A DNA stretch of 54,583 bases from Propionibacteriales bacterium (GTDB taxonomy: Bacteria > Actinomycetota > Actinomycetes > Propionibacteriales > Nocardioidaceae). Under the pieces are notes generated by a model. That model had not been told where the DNA came from and made no database searches. It saw only the letters and a program-made list of their open reading frames with translations. The position numbers and the translations under genes were made by a program. Location: positions 1 through 54,583 of the forward strand of contig JAPLCA010000039.1 of the NCBI GenBank assembly GCA_026392465.1. The letters are read 5' to 3'. Shown here one piece after another: positions 40,931-49,278 of this stretch. Each line of letters starts with the position of its first letter. Position 1 is the first letter of the stretch.

Positions 40931-42238
40931 ATGAACAAGGCTGCTGCGCTGCACTCACTCGCCGAGGACGCCCTCGGCATGACCCTCCCCGTCCGACTGC
41001 GGCTGTGGGACGGCAGCGAGGCCGGCCCGGAGGACGCACCCGTCCTGGTCCTGCGCGACAAGCGCGCCGTCCGGCACGTGCTGTACTCCCCCGGCGAGCT
41101 CGGCGTCGCCCGTGCGTACGTGCAGGGCGACCTCGACATCGAGGGCGACCTCGCCGACGGCCTGCGCACCATGTGGGAGGCCGTCCGCGACGCCCGTGCG
41201 GCCGACGCGAGCGCCGCTCGCCCGCGGATCAAGGCGCGGCACGCACTGCGCGGCGCCTGGCTCGCCGTGCGGCTCGGCGCGATCGGACGTCGCCCGAAGG
41301 CACCGGCCGCCGAGTCGAACCTGACCGGCGAGCTGCACAGCCGCGAGCGCGACCGTGCCGCGATCAGCCACCACTACGACCTCTCCAACGACTTCTACGA
41401 GCTCGTCCTGGACCCGCAGATGGCGTACTCGAGCGGGTTCCACGCCGATCCGACGTGGTCCCTGGAGCAGGCGCAGACCGCCAAGCTCGACCTCGTCTGC
41501 CGCAAGCTCGGCCTGCGGCCCGGGATGCGGATGCTCGACATCGGTTCGGGCTGGGGCTCGCTGAGCCTGCACGCCGCCGAGCACTACGGCGTGCACGTCA
41601 CGGGCGTCACCCTCTCCCACGAGCAGCGCGACTTCGTCATGAAGCGGGCCGCGGAGCGCGGGCTGCAGGGTCGCGTCGAGGTGAGCCTGCGCCACTTCCG
41701 CGACCTCTCGGGTGCGGGCGTGACCGACGGCACCATCGACGCCATCGCCTCGATCGAGATGGGCGAGCACGTGGGCGACGAGGAGTACGTCGTGTTCACC
41801 GAGTCGATCCACCGCTACCTGCGTCCCGGGGGCCGCGTGCTGATCCAGCAGATGTCACGCAGCAACGACCAGATCGGCGACCGTCCCGGCGGCGGCCCGT
41901 TCATCGAGACCTACATCGCCCCCGACATGCACATGAAGCCGATCGCCAAGACGATCGGCCTCATCGCCGGCGCCGGGCTGGAGATCCGCGACGTGCAGGC
42001 CATGCGCGAGCACTACCCCATGACCGTCGCCGGCTGGGCGCGCAACCTCGAGGAGAACTGGGGCACCGCGGTCGCGCTCGTGGGCGAGGAGACCGCCCGG
42101 GTGTGGCGCCTCTACCTGGCCGGCGGCTCTCTCGCGTTCGAGGAGAACCGCATGGGCGTCGACCAGATCCTCGCCGTCAAGCCGTCGCCGGCCGGACGCT
42201 CGGACATGCCGCTGACCCCGTTGGAGTGGCTCGCATGA
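40931..42238 (+). CDS. Cyclopropane-fatty-acyl-phospholipid synthase family methyltransferase
   Basis: The 435-residue enzyme transfers a methyl(ene) group from SAM to unsaturated acyl chains of phospholipids. It has the N-terminal lipid-binding domain (ARAYVQGDLDIEGDL), then SHHYDLSNDFYELVLDPQMAYSSG, SAM motif I MLDIGSGWGSLSLHAA, GVTLSHEQ and the active-site region SIEMGEHVGDEEYVVF with PGGRVLIQQMSR. The usual catalytic glutamate and ligand residues lie in these blocks. It starts a coupled operon with a DUF1295 membrane enzyme and an NAD(P)-binding protein, probably a lipid-modification unit. Confidence 0.93.
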   Translation: MNKAAALHSLAEDALGMTLPVRLRLWDGSEAGPEDAPVLVLRDKRAVRHVLYSPGELGVARAYVQGDLDIEGDLADGLRTMWEAVRDARAADASAARPRIKARHALRGAWLAVRLGAIGRRPKAPAAESNLTGELHSRERDRAAISHHYDLSNDFYELVLDPQMAYSSGFHADPTWSLEQAQTAKLDLVCRKLGLRPGMRMLDIGSGWGSLSLHAAEHYGVHVTGVTLSHEQRDFVMKRAAERGLQGRVEVSLRHFRDLSGAGVTDGTIDAIASIEMGEHVGDEEYVVFTESIHRYLRPGGRVLIQQMSRSNDQIGDRPGGGPFIETYIAPDMHMKPIAKTIGLIAGAGLEIRDVQAMREHYPMTVAGWARNLEENWGTAVALVGEETARVWRLYLAGGSLAFEENRMGVDQILAVKPSPAGRSDMPLTPLEWLA

Positions 42239-43041
42239 TCGCCAACGACGGCTCGCACAGCCTGCTCACGCTCGCGATCGGGCTGGCGACCGTCGTGGTC
42301 TTCATGGGCGTCTGCATGGCGATCTCGGTGCGCGTGCAGAAGCTCACCGTGGTCGACACCGCCTGGCCGCTCGGGTTCGTCCTCGTCGCCGTCGTGTCCG
42401 TCTTCGTGACGAACGCCGGCGACGGCATGCCCGCGCCGCAGCTGCTCCTGCTGGTCCTCGTGACGCTGTGGGGCCTGCGTCTCGCCGCGCACCTGTATCA
42501 CCGCAACAGCGGCAAGGACGAGGACCCCCGCTACGCCGAGCTGGCCGAGGCCGACGGTCGATCGTTCGCGCAGGTGGCGCTCACACGCGTGTTCCTCCCG
42601 CAGGGCATCGCGATGTTCCTCGTCGCCACCCCGGTCATGGTCGGCATGAACAACCTCGGCGTCGTCGGCTGGCTCGGGTGGCTCGGCGTCGTCGTGTGGG
42701 CCGTCGGCCTCTTCTTCGAGGCCGTCGGCGACTGGCAGCTCGCCCAGTTCAAGAAGGACCCCGACACCAAGGGGAAGATCATGGACCAGGGACTCTGGCG
42801 CTACACCCGGCACCCGAACTACTTCGGCGACGCCTGCGTGTGGGCCGGCATCTGGCTGGTCGCCGCGTCGTCGTGGGCCGGCGTCGCCACGGTCGTCAGC
42901 CCGATCGCGATGACGATCTTCCTCACCAAGGTCACCGGGGCCTCGAACAACGAGAAGGGCATGCGCAAGAGCAAGCCCGGCTACGACGACTACGTGCGTC
43001 GCACGAGCGGCTTCGTCCCCCTGCCCCCGAAGAAGGCCTGA
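42235..43041 (+). CDS. DUF1295 membrane protein, steroid 5-alpha-reductase-like
   Basis: The 268-residue protein has about six hydrophobic segments and the DUF1295 signature KGKIMDQGLWRYTRHPNYFGDACVWAG (GLWRYTRHPNYFGD block), which binds NADPH in the steroid-reductase/ICMT superfamily. The C-terminus has EKGMRKSKPGYDDYVRRTSGF. It starts inside the stop of the cyclopropane synthase gene (ATGA). It may reduce a double bond in a lipid made or used by its partner; this is inference from context. Confidence 0.9.
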   Translation: MIANDGSHSLLTLAIGLATVVVFMGVCMAISVRVQKLTVVDTAWPLGFVLVAVVSVFVTNAGDGMPAPQLLLLVLVTLWGLRLAAHLYHRNSGKDEDPRYAELAEADGRSFAQVALTRVFLPQGIAMFLVATPVMVGMNNLGVVGWLGWLGVVVWAVGLFFEAVGDWQLAQFKKDPDTKGKIMDQGLWRYTRHPNYFGDACVWAGIWLVAASSWAGVATVVSPIAMTIFLTKVTGASNNEKGMRKSKPGYDDYVRRTSGFVPLPPKKA

Positions 43042-43043
43042 GC

Positions 43044-43949
43044 ATGGCGCCGGTGCTCGTCACGGGGGTCACCGGCTTCGTCGGTGCGCACCTGGCTGCG
43101 CGGCTCGTCGAGCTCGATCGCGAGGTCCGCGTCCTCGTGCGCGACCCTGCGCGGCTGCCCGACGCCGACTGGGTGCGCCACGTCGAGGTCGTGCAGGGCG
43201 ACGCGACCGACCCCGCGTCGCTCGAGCGAGCGCTCGACGGCGTCTCCGTGGCCCACTACCTCCTGCACGCGATGTCCGACGGCGACGACTACGCCGCCGC
43301 CGACCGCGAGATGGCGCAGACGTTCGCCGCCGCGGCCGAGCGGGCCGGGGTGCGCCGCATCGTCTACCTCGGCGGCCTGCGCCCGCCGGCCGACAGCGAG
43401 CCGACCGAGCACCTCGCGTCGCGCGACGAGGTCGCGCAGATCCTCCTCGCCGGGGCGGTACCGGCCGTCGTCCTGCGGGCGGGCATGGTCATCGGGCGCG
43501 GGTCGGCGTCGTTCGACCTCATGGAGGTCGCCACCCGCCTGCTGCCCGTCGTCGTGGGCCCGACGTGGCTGCGCCGGCACATGCAGCCCGTCTCCCTCGA
43601 CGACCTGCTGCACTACCTCGTCGCGGTCACGGACCTCGACGAGGACGTGAACCGCGGCTTCGACGTCGGCGGGCCCGACGTCATGAGCTACCGGGAGCTG
43701 CTGGAGGCGCACGCGCAGGCGTCGGGGCGTCGGCGTGCTCCCGCGCTGCTGTTCCCCGTGCTGCTGCCGCACACGTTCAGCCTGGTCGTCGGCACCCTCG
43801 CGCCGGGGTCGAGCTCGTTGAACGCGGCCCTCGTGCACAGCCTGAGCCTCGACATGGTGTGCACCGAGCGCGACCTCGAGGCGCTCGTCGGCCCGCCCGA
43901 GGGCGGTCCGACCGGGGTCGAGGAGGCGCTGCGGCGCGCGAACGCCTGA
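43044..43949 (+). CDS. NAD(P)-binding protein, NmrA/atypical SDR type
   Basis: The 301-residue Rossmann protein has the motif VLVTGVTGFVGAHLAARL at the N-terminus, DATDPASLERALDGV, a YLGGLRP segment and the C-terminal VGPTWLRRHMQPVSLDDL region seen in atypical SDRs. The YxxxK pair of classical SDRs is not present, which fits this group. It follows the DUF1295 gene by 2 bp and so belongs to the cyclopropane-synthase operon. The substrate is unknown. Confidence 0.87.
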   Translation: MAPVLVTGVTGFVGAHLAARLVELDREVRVLVRDPARLPDADWVRHVEVVQGDATDPASLERALDGVSVAHYLLHAMSDGDDYAAADREMAQTFAAAAERAGVRRIVYLGGLRPPADSEPTEHLASRDEVAQILLAGAVPAVVLRAGMVIGRGSASFDLMEVATRLLPVVVGPTWLRRHMQPVSLDDLLHYLVAVTDLDEDVNRGFDVGGPDVMSYRELLEAHAQASGRRRAPALLFPVLLPHTFSLVVGTLAPGSSSLNAALVHSLSLDMVCTERDLEALVGPPEGGPTGVEEALRRANA

Positions 43950-43997
43950 GCGTCGTGCCGTCGTCGGGCTGCACCGCACGGGGCAGGCGCCGAGCGG

Positions 43998-44687
43998 CTA
44001 CTCGCTGACGAAGATGTGCACCGCGGCGTCGGCGTCGACCTCCGCCGTCTCGCCCTGGCGGGCGACGACGACGCCGTCGTGGCCGCGCGAGACGAGGACG
44101 TCGTTGCCGGGCAGCGCGCCGACGCGGCGCAGCACCGACATGACCTCGGTGTCCTTCTGCAGCTCCTCGGCGATACGCCGCACGATCCGGCGGACCGGCT
44201 CGTCGCCGCCGCGGACCGCCTTCGTGAGCGGCTCCACACCGTGCAGGAACAGCGAGGGGTCGACGGTCTCGCCGAGCTCGTCCAGGCCGGGGATCGGGTT
44301 GCCGTAGGGCGACTCGGTGGGGTGCTCGAGCAGCTCGACCAGGCGGCGCTCGACCTGCTCGGACATGACGTGCTCCCAGCGGCACGCCTCCTCGTGCACG
44401 AACTCGATCTCCAGGCCGATGATGTCGGTCAGCAGACGCTCCGCTAGGCGGTGCTTGCGCATGACGCGGGTGGCGAGGGCGCGGCCCTTGTCGGACAGCT
44501 CGAGGTGACGGTCGCCCTCGACGGTGAGCAGGCCGTCGCGCTCCATGCGGGCGACGGTCTGGCTGACCGTCGGGCCGCTCTGGTGCAGACGCTCGGCGAT
44601 GCGCGCGCGCAGGGGGACGATGCCCTCCTCCTCCAGCTCGAAGACGGTGCGCAGGTACATCTCGGTGGTGTCGATCAGCTCGCTCAC
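43998..44687 (-). CDS. ideR: Iron-dependent regulator, DtxR/IdeR family
   Basis: The 229-residue repressor binds iron-box DNA when Fe(II) is bound. With GTG 44687 as residue 1, metal ligands fall at the same numbers as in DtxR: Met10, Cys102, Glu105, His106 at the primary site and His79, Glu83, His98 at the ancillary site. The recognition helix is SGPTVSQTVARMERDGL (about 37-53). The C-terminal SH3-like FeoA domain (about 150-229) ends HIFVSE. No iron box was searched for exhaustively. It is divergent from a photolyase gene by 55 bp. Confidence 0.95.
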   Translation of the reverse strand: MSELIDTTEMYLRTVFELEEEGIVPLRARIAERLHQSGPTVSQTVARMERDGLLTVEGDRHLELSDKGRALATRVMRKHRLAERLLTDIIGLEIEFVHEEACRWEHVMSEQVERRLVELLEHPTESPYGNPIPGLDELGETVDPSLFLHGVEPLTKAVRGGDEPVRRIVRRIAEELQKDTEVMSVLRRVGALPGNDVLVSRGHDGVVVARQGETAEVDADAAVHIFVSE

Positions 44688-44742
44688 ACGCTCATTGTTC
44701 CATGGCGTGCAGACAGCCCGTGCACGCGTGAGGATGAGAACC

Positions 44743-46089
44743 GTGTCGACCTCCGTGATCTGCTTCCGCTCCGACTTCCGGCTGAACGACAACCCCGCCC
44801 TCCGCGAGGCGATCGAGGCCGGCCCGGACGGGGTCGTGCCGATGTTCGTGCTGGACGACCACTACTGGGGACCGAACGGTCGCACCCGCCTGGCCTACCT
44901 CATGGCGCTCCTGCGCGACCTCGACGAGCGCGTCGGCGGGCTCACCGTCGTGCACGGCAAGCCGTGGGAGGTGGTGCCCCACGTCGCGCGCGCGGTCGAG
45001 GCCGGCAGCGTGCACGTGGCCGCCGACTACGGCCCGTACGAGAAGGACCGCGACGACCGGATCGAGAAGGCGCTCGCCGACGACGACGTCGCCCTCGTGC
45101 GCACGGGCTCCTCCTACGCCGTGGCGCCCGGGCGGATCACGAAGGACGACGGCACCCCCTACCGCGTCTTCACGCCCTTCTTCCGCGCCTGGCAGCAGCA
45201 CGGCTGGCGAGCACCCGCCCCGGGCGTGCGGTCCGTGCCGTGGATCCGCGCCGACGTGCGCACCCGGCAGATCCCCGACGTCGACCCGCCCGAGGGCGTC
45301 ACGCTCCCGCCGCTCGGCGAGGAGGCCGCCCGGCGTCGCTGGCGCGCGTACCTCGACCAGGTCGACGAGTACGACGACCTTCGCGACCTCCCGGGCCAGG
45401 ACGCGACGTCGCGCATGTCGGTGCACCTGAAGTGGGGCACGATCCACCCGCGCACCCTGCTCGCCGACCTCGCCGAGCGGGGCACCAAGGGCGCGGAGGC
45501 CTATGCGCGGGAGCTGGCGTTCCGCGAGTTCTACGCCGACGTCGTGCACCATCGCCCCGACACCCTCGCCGGGTACTACGACAAGCGGTTCGAGGCGATG
45601 GACTACGACGAGCCGGGCGAGGACCTGCAGGCGTGGAAGGACGGTCGGACCGGGTTCCCCATCGTCGACGCGGGCATGCGCCAGCTGCTCGCGGAGGGCT
45701 GGATGCACAACCGGGTGCGCATGATCGTCGCCAGCTTCCTGGTGAAGGACCTCCACCTGGAGTGGACCGTGGGCGCCGACCACTTCCTCGACCTGCTCGT
45801 CGATGCCGACCCGCCGTCGAACCAGCACGGCTGGCAGTGGGTCGCGGGCTGCGGCACCGACGCGTCGCCGTACTTCCGCATCTTCAACCCGACGTCGCAG
45901 GGCAAGAAGTTCGACCCCGACGGCACCTACGTCAGGCGGTGGGTGCCCGAGCTGCGCGACGTGCCGCAGAAGTTCGTGCACGAGCCGTGGAAGCTCGACG
46001 AGCCGCCGGCCGACTACCCCGCCCCGATCGTCGACCACGCCGAGGAGCGTGAGGAGTCCCTGCGCCGCTACGCGGAGCTGCGCTCCTGA
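44743..46089 (+). CDS. phr: Deoxyribodipyrimidine photolyase (cryptochrome/photolyase family)
   Basis: The 448-residue flavoprotein repairs pyrimidine dimers with light. The N-terminal antenna-binding alpha/beta domain begins TSVICFRSDFRLNDNPALREA. The FAD-binding helical domain has the motifs WGTIHPRTLLAD, ELAFREFYADV, GFPIVDAGMRQLLAEGWMHNRVRM and WQWVAGCGTDASPYFRIFNPTSQGKKFDP (read as shorter blocks). Trp residues of the electron-transfer chain are in place. GTG 44743 is preferred because GAGG lies 9 nt upstream; ATG 44734 is also in frame. Class I CPD type is likely. Confidence 0.93.
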   Translation: MSTSVICFRSDFRLNDNPALREAIEAGPDGVVPMFVLDDHYWGPNGRTRLAYLMALLRDLDERVGGLTVVHGKPWEVVPHVARAVEAGSVHVAADYGPYEKDRDDRIEKALADDDVALVRTGSSYAVAPGRITKDDGTPYRVFTPFFRAWQQHGWRAPAPGVRSVPWIRADVRTRQIPDVDPPEGVTLPPLGEEAARRRWRAYLDQVDEYDDLRDLPGQDATSRMSVHLKWGTIHPRTLLADLAERGTKGAEAYARELAFREFYADVVHHRPDTLAGYYDKRFEAMDYDEPGEDLQAWKDGRTGFPIVDAGMRQLLAEGWMHNRVRMIVASFLVKDLHLEWTVGADHFLDLLVDADPPSNQHGWQWVAGCGTDASPYFRIFNPTSQGKKFDPDGTYVRRWVPELRDVPQKFVHEPWKLDEPPADYPAPIVDHAEEREESLRRYAELRS

Positions 46090-46129
46090 CCCTGCGCGCA
46101 CGGTCCTGGGTCGCCGGCCGGTCCGTGGT

Positions 46130-46135
46130 TACGGT
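46130..46135 (+). promoter_or_regulatory. -10 box of the hotdog-protein gene (leaderless)
   Basis: TACGGT lies exactly 6 nt before GTG 46142, which also fixes that start. Confidence 0.5.
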
Positions 46136-46141
46136 GGGGCG

Positions 46142-46861
46142 GTGACGACGATCCCGCGCAGGTACAACGGACCCGAGCACTCCGGCAACGGCGGGTGGGT
46201 GAGCGGTCTGCTCGCCCACGAGCAGACCCACCGGCACGGCGGCGACGTCGTCACGGCGACGCTGCGCCAGCCACCCCCGCTGGAGGTGCCGCTCACGTGG
46301 GAGGAGCACCCCGACACGGTGCGCCTCGTGACCGCCGGTGGTGCGCTCATCGGCGAGGCCGCTCCTGGCGCGTTCGAGCACGACCCCCTCCCTGCCCCGT
46401 CGGCCGCGGAGGCCGAGGCCGGGGTGGCGTCGTACCCCGGCTTCACGCTGCACCCGTTCGACCGGTGCTTCACCTGCGGCACGGCCCGCGAGCCCGGCGA
46501 CGGACTCCGGCTGTTCACGGGTCCCGTGGGCGACGGTCGGCGCACGGCGGGCACCTGGACGCCGGACCCTGGTGTGGTCGGCGACGACGGGCTGCTCGAC
46601 GTTCCGACCACCTGGGCGGCGCTGGACTGCCCGGGCGGGTGGGCCGCCGACTTCACCGCCCAGGCGATGGTGCTCGGCCGCATGACGGCGCAGGTGCTGC
46701 GGCGACCGGCAGCCGGCGAGCCGCTGGTCGCGTCCGGACTGCTGCGGGAGCGCGACGGTCGCAAGTTCCGCACCGCGACCGCCCTGCACACCGCCGACGG
46801 CGAGCTGCTCGGCCGCGCCGAGCAGGTGTGGATCGAGATCGACCTCGCCCGCTTCTCCTGA
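46142..46861 (+). CDS. Hotdog-fold thioesterase-like protein
   Basis: The 239-residue protein appears to contain two hotdog-like halves. The conserved segment PFDRCFTCGTAREPGDGLRLFTG lies near the centre (about residues 105-125), and the C-terminal half includes TWAALDCPGGWAADFTAQAMVLGRM and ends with GRAEQVWIEIDLARF. Such proteins usually act on acyl-CoA thioesters or bind them. A canonical catalytic Asp/Glu cannot be pointed out with confidence. The CFTCG Cys pair is a notable family mark. GTG 46142 is set by the -10 box. Its TGA stop lies inside a hairpin. Confidence 0.72.
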   Translation: MTTIPRRYNGPEHSGNGGWVSGLLAHEQTHRHGGDVVTATLRQPPPLEVPLTWEEHPDTVRLVTAGGALIGEAAPGAFEHDPLPAPSAAEAEAGVASYPGFTLHPFDRCFTCGTAREPGDGLRLFTGPVGDGRRTAGTWTPDPGVVGDDGLLDVPTTWAALDCPGGWAADFTAQAMVLGRMTAQVLRRPAAGEPLVASGLLRERDGRKFRTATALHTADGELLGRAEQVWIEIDLARFS

Positions 46862-46915
46862 CCGTGACGATGTGGCCCCGGATCCCACCGATCGAGGGCC
46901 GCATCGTCACGGTCA
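46859..46915. terminator. Terminator hairpin that includes the upstream stop codon
   Basis: TGACCGTGACGATG (46859-46872) pairs perfectly with 46902-46915, and GGCC/GGCC (46874-46877, 46897-46900) extends the stem after one mismatched base. The left arm begins with the TGA stop of the hotdog gene. It lies between convergent genes and may terminate both. Confidence 0.7.
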
Positions 46916-46933
46916 GCGGGGTGGGAGGGCTCG

Positions 46934-48190
46934 TCAGGGGGTGGGGTTGCGGGCGTCGTAGGCGCGGAACCCTCGGGACCGCAGGCCGAACCAGGCCGTC
47001 GCCACCACGCAGAGCACCCCGCCGACGGTCATGGCCCACGCCTCGCCCGCCAGGCCGGCCAGCGATCCCATCACGAAGTCGCCGAGCCGCGGACCACCGG
47101 CCACGACCACGATGAACACGCCCTGCATCCGACCGCGCATCTCGTCGGGCGCGGCGGTCTGCAGGATCGTCGACCGGTAGGCCGCGCTGACCATGTCGGC
47201 CGCACCGGAGCAGGCCAGCATCAGCACGCAGAACCACAGCAGCGAGGCGCCGGAGAACACCGAGACGCCGGCGAGGGCCACGACCGTGCCGTACACGCAC
47301 ACGGCCGCGACGACGGCCACGCCGTGGCGGTGGACCCGGCTGACCCAGCCGGAGACGAGGAACGCGGCGACGGCACCGATCCCGGGTGCCGCCTGCAGCA
47401 GGCCCAGGGTCTCCGGTCCTGTGGCGAACACCGTGACGGCGAGCGCCGGGAACAGCGCCCGCGGCTGCGCCAGCACCATGGCGAACAGGTCGACGACGAA
47501 GGTCATGCGCACGTTGGGCGCGGTGCCGAGGAAGCGCAGCCCCTCGACCACCGACCGCAGGCCCGGCGCGCCCTGGTGCGACGTCGGGGGCATCGCGGGG
47601 AGCCGCGACAAGGAGTACAGCGCGGCGACGAACAGCACGACGTCGACGAGGTAGGCGGCGTCGACCCCCTTCCACGCGATGAGGACGCCGCCGAGCAGCG
47701 GACCGGCGGTGAAGGACAGGTTCGTGGCGGCCATGCCCAGTGCGTTCGCCGCCGGCAGCAGCTCGGCGGGGAGCAGACGCGGCAGCATGGCCGAGCGCGC
47801 AGGCTGGTTCACGGCGAACAGCGCCGACTGGACGGCCACCAGGCCGTAGAGGAAGCCGACGGAGTCGATCCCGGCGAGGCTGTGCGCGACGAGGGCCATC
47901 GAGCACAGCCAGAGGCCGAGCGCGGAGACCAGGGCGACGCGCCGCCGGTCGAAGGCGTCGGACAGCGCACCGCCGTACAGACCGCCGAGCACGAGCGGCA
48001 GCAGTCCGGCGAGCCCGATCAGGCCGACGGAGAACGACGAGCGGGTCAGCGAGTAGACCTCGAAGGCGATCGCGACGATCGTCATCTGCTGGCCGAACGC
48101 GGACACGGTCTGGCCGATCCAGAGTCGCCGGTAGGCCGGGGAGGCGCGCAGCGGGCGCACGTCGGTCAGCACCCCGGACAGTCGACTCAC
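46934..48190 (-). CDS. MFS transporter, EntS/drug-exporter type
   Basis: The 418-residue protein has about 12 hydrophobic segments and the marks of the EntS/MefA-like DHA3 group: YRRLWIGQTVSAFGQQMTIVA at the start of TM1, GALSDAFDRRRVAL between TM2 and TM3, and ADMVSAAYRSTILQTAAPDEMRGRMQGVF in the second half. Substrates of this group include siderophores and drugs; none can be assigned here. GTG 48190 has AGGA 8 nt upstream; ATG 48208 is an alternative. It is divergent from a small membrane protein gene. Confidence 0.9.
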   Translation of the reverse strand: MSRLSGVLTDVRPLRASPAYRRLWIGQTVSAFGQQMTIVAIAFEVYSLTRSSFSVGLIGLAGLLPLVLGGLYGGALSDAFDRRRVALVSALGLWLCSMALVAHSLAGIDSVGFLYGLVAVQSALFAVNQPARSAMLPRLLPAELLPAANALGMAATNLSFTAGPLLGGVLIAWKGVDAAYLVDVVLFVAALYSLSRLPAMPPTSHQGAPGLRSVVEGLRFLGTAPNVRMTFVVDLFAMVLAQPRALFPALAVTVFATGPETLGLLQAAPGIGAVAAFLVSGWVSRVHRHGVAVVAAVCVYGTVVALAGVSVFSGASLLWFCVLMLACSGAADMVSAAYRSTILQTAAPDEMRGRMQGVFIVVVAGGPRLGDFVMGSLAGLAGEAWAMTVGGVLCVVATAWFGLRSRGFRAYDARNPTP

Positions 48191-48240
48191 GCAACGATCC
48201 TGACGCATGGCCTGGACCGGCCGGTTGGCAGGATGCCCCC

Positions 48241-48519
48241 ATGGCCCGTGCACCGATGTCGACGCAGAAGGTGCAGCAGTGGATCATCAGCCTGCTGGTG
48301 ATCGCGGTGTCGTGCTTCCCGCTCGGCGCCCTCACCGCGGCGGTCGCGATGCTCTCCGCCGAGCGGCACGACGCGGCGCTGGTGCTCGTCGGCGTGATGG
48401 CGGCCCTCGGCATGGCCGCCGTGTCCGCCGGGCGCCTCGTCCACCGCCTCTCCCCCGTGTCGCCGTGGACCCTGCTCGGCCTCCTCCCGGCCCTCGCGGC
48501 GGCGGTGCTCTACCTCTGA
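48241..48519 (+). CDS. Small membrane protein, three predicted helices
   Basis: The 92-residue protein has hydrophobic segments at about 14-36, 44-62 and 72-92, separated by short polar turns (SAERHD, HRLSPVS). ATG 48241 has AGGA 8 nt upstream. It lies divergent to the MFS gene (about 50 bp apart) and convergent with pdxH. I recognise no family or function. Confidence 0.65.
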   Translation: MARAPMSTQKVQQWIISLLVIAVSCFPLGALTAAVAMLSAERHDAALVLVGVMAALGMAAVSAGRLVHRLSPVSPWTLLGLLPALAAAVLYL

Positions 48520-48541
48520 GCCCTGCGTCTTCCTGCGACCA

Positions 48542-49198
48542 CTAGGGCTGGAGCCGCACGCGTTCCCAGCCACCCACGTCGCGGCGGTACAGCAGCCGGT
48601 CGTGCACCCGGTTGCGTCGACCGTGCCAGAACTCGATGGTCTCCGGGACCAGGAGGTAGCCGCCCCACGTCGACGGTCGCGACACCTCGCCGTCGCCCGC
48701 CGCGTCCTCCGCGGCGCGCACCTGGGCCTCGAGGGCCCGGCGGTCCGTGACGGGTCGGGACTGGTGCGAGCCGACGGCGCCGACCTGGGCGCCGTGCGGT
48801 CGGCTGGCGAAGTAGGCGTCGCTCTCGGCCGCCGGCAGACGCTGCACGGAGCCCTCCAGCCGCACCTGGCGCTGCACGGGATGCCACAGCAGGGTGGCGG
48901 CCGCCCGCGGGTTCGCCTCGAGCTCGCTGCCCTTGCGCGACGTGTAGTGCGTGAAGAACGTGACGCCGCGCTCGTCCAGGCCCTTCATGAGGACGATCCG
49001 CACCGACGGGCGACCGTCGAGGGTCGCCGTGCCCAGCGCCATCGCGTTCGGCTCCGGCACACCCGCGTCGACGGCGTCCCGCAGCCAGCGGGCCAGGAGG
49101 TCGAACGGGTCGTCCCCCGCCTGCGCCTCGTCGAGCCCGCCCTCCTCGTACTCGCTGCGCATCGCCGCCAGGCGGTCGTGGTCGATCGGACGCTCCAT
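48542..49198 (-). CDS. pdxH: Pyridoxamine 5'-phosphate oxidase
   Basis: The 218-residue FMN enzyme oxidises pyridoxamine or pyridoxine phosphate to PLP. Seen family features: PNAMALGTATLDGRPSVRIVLMKG (FMN contact, read in parts), FFTHYTSRKGSELEANPRAA, WHPVQRQVRLEG, SRPHGAQVGAVGSHQSRPV and the C-terminal EFWHGRRNRVHDRLLYRR and WERVRLQP ending. ATG 49198 is preferred over GTG 49207 because a TAGCGT box 7 nt upstream overlaps that GTG, implying leaderless initiation at the ATG. Confidence 0.96.
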   Translation of the reverse strand: MERPIDHDRLAAMRSEYEEGGLDEAQAGDDPFDLLARWLRDAVDAGVPEPNAMALGTATLDGRPSVRIVLMKGLDERGVTFFTHYTSRKGSELEANPRAAATLLWHPVQRQVRLEGSVQRLPAAESDAYFASRPHGAQVGAVGSHQSRPVTDRRALEAQVRAAEDAAGDGEVSRPSTWGGYLLVPETIEFWHGRRNRVHDRLLYRRDVGGWERVRLQP

Positions 49199-49205
49199 GT
49201 CGCTC

Positions 49206-49211
49206 ACGCTA
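49206..49211 (-). promoter_or_regulatory. -10 box of pdxH (leaderless)
   Basis: TAGCGT on the minus strand ends 7 nt before ATG 49198. Because it covers the alternative GTG 49207, it decides the pdxH start. Confidence 0.45.
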
Positions 49212-49266
49212 GCGCCGGCGGGACGAGCGAGTAGGACTCGCCGTGCCGGGTGGCGACGGCTCAGGG

Positions 49267-49272
49267 CAGAAT
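49267..49272 (+). promoter_or_regulatory. -10 box of the citrate synthase gene (leaderless)
   Basis: CAGAAT lies 6 nt before ATG 49279. Upstream, GCGAGT-AGG-ACTCGC (49227-49241) forms a small perfect dyad between the pdxH and citrate synthase promoters. Confidence 0.4.
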
Positions 49273-49278
49273 GCAGGC

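Noticed and set aside
41005..43041. A 678-codon plus-strand frame that would fuse an Arg-rich region to the DUF1295 protein
   Set aside because: The upstream part is an out-of-frame shadow of the cyclopropane synthase gene; the DUF1295 gene starts at the ATGA overlap at 42235.
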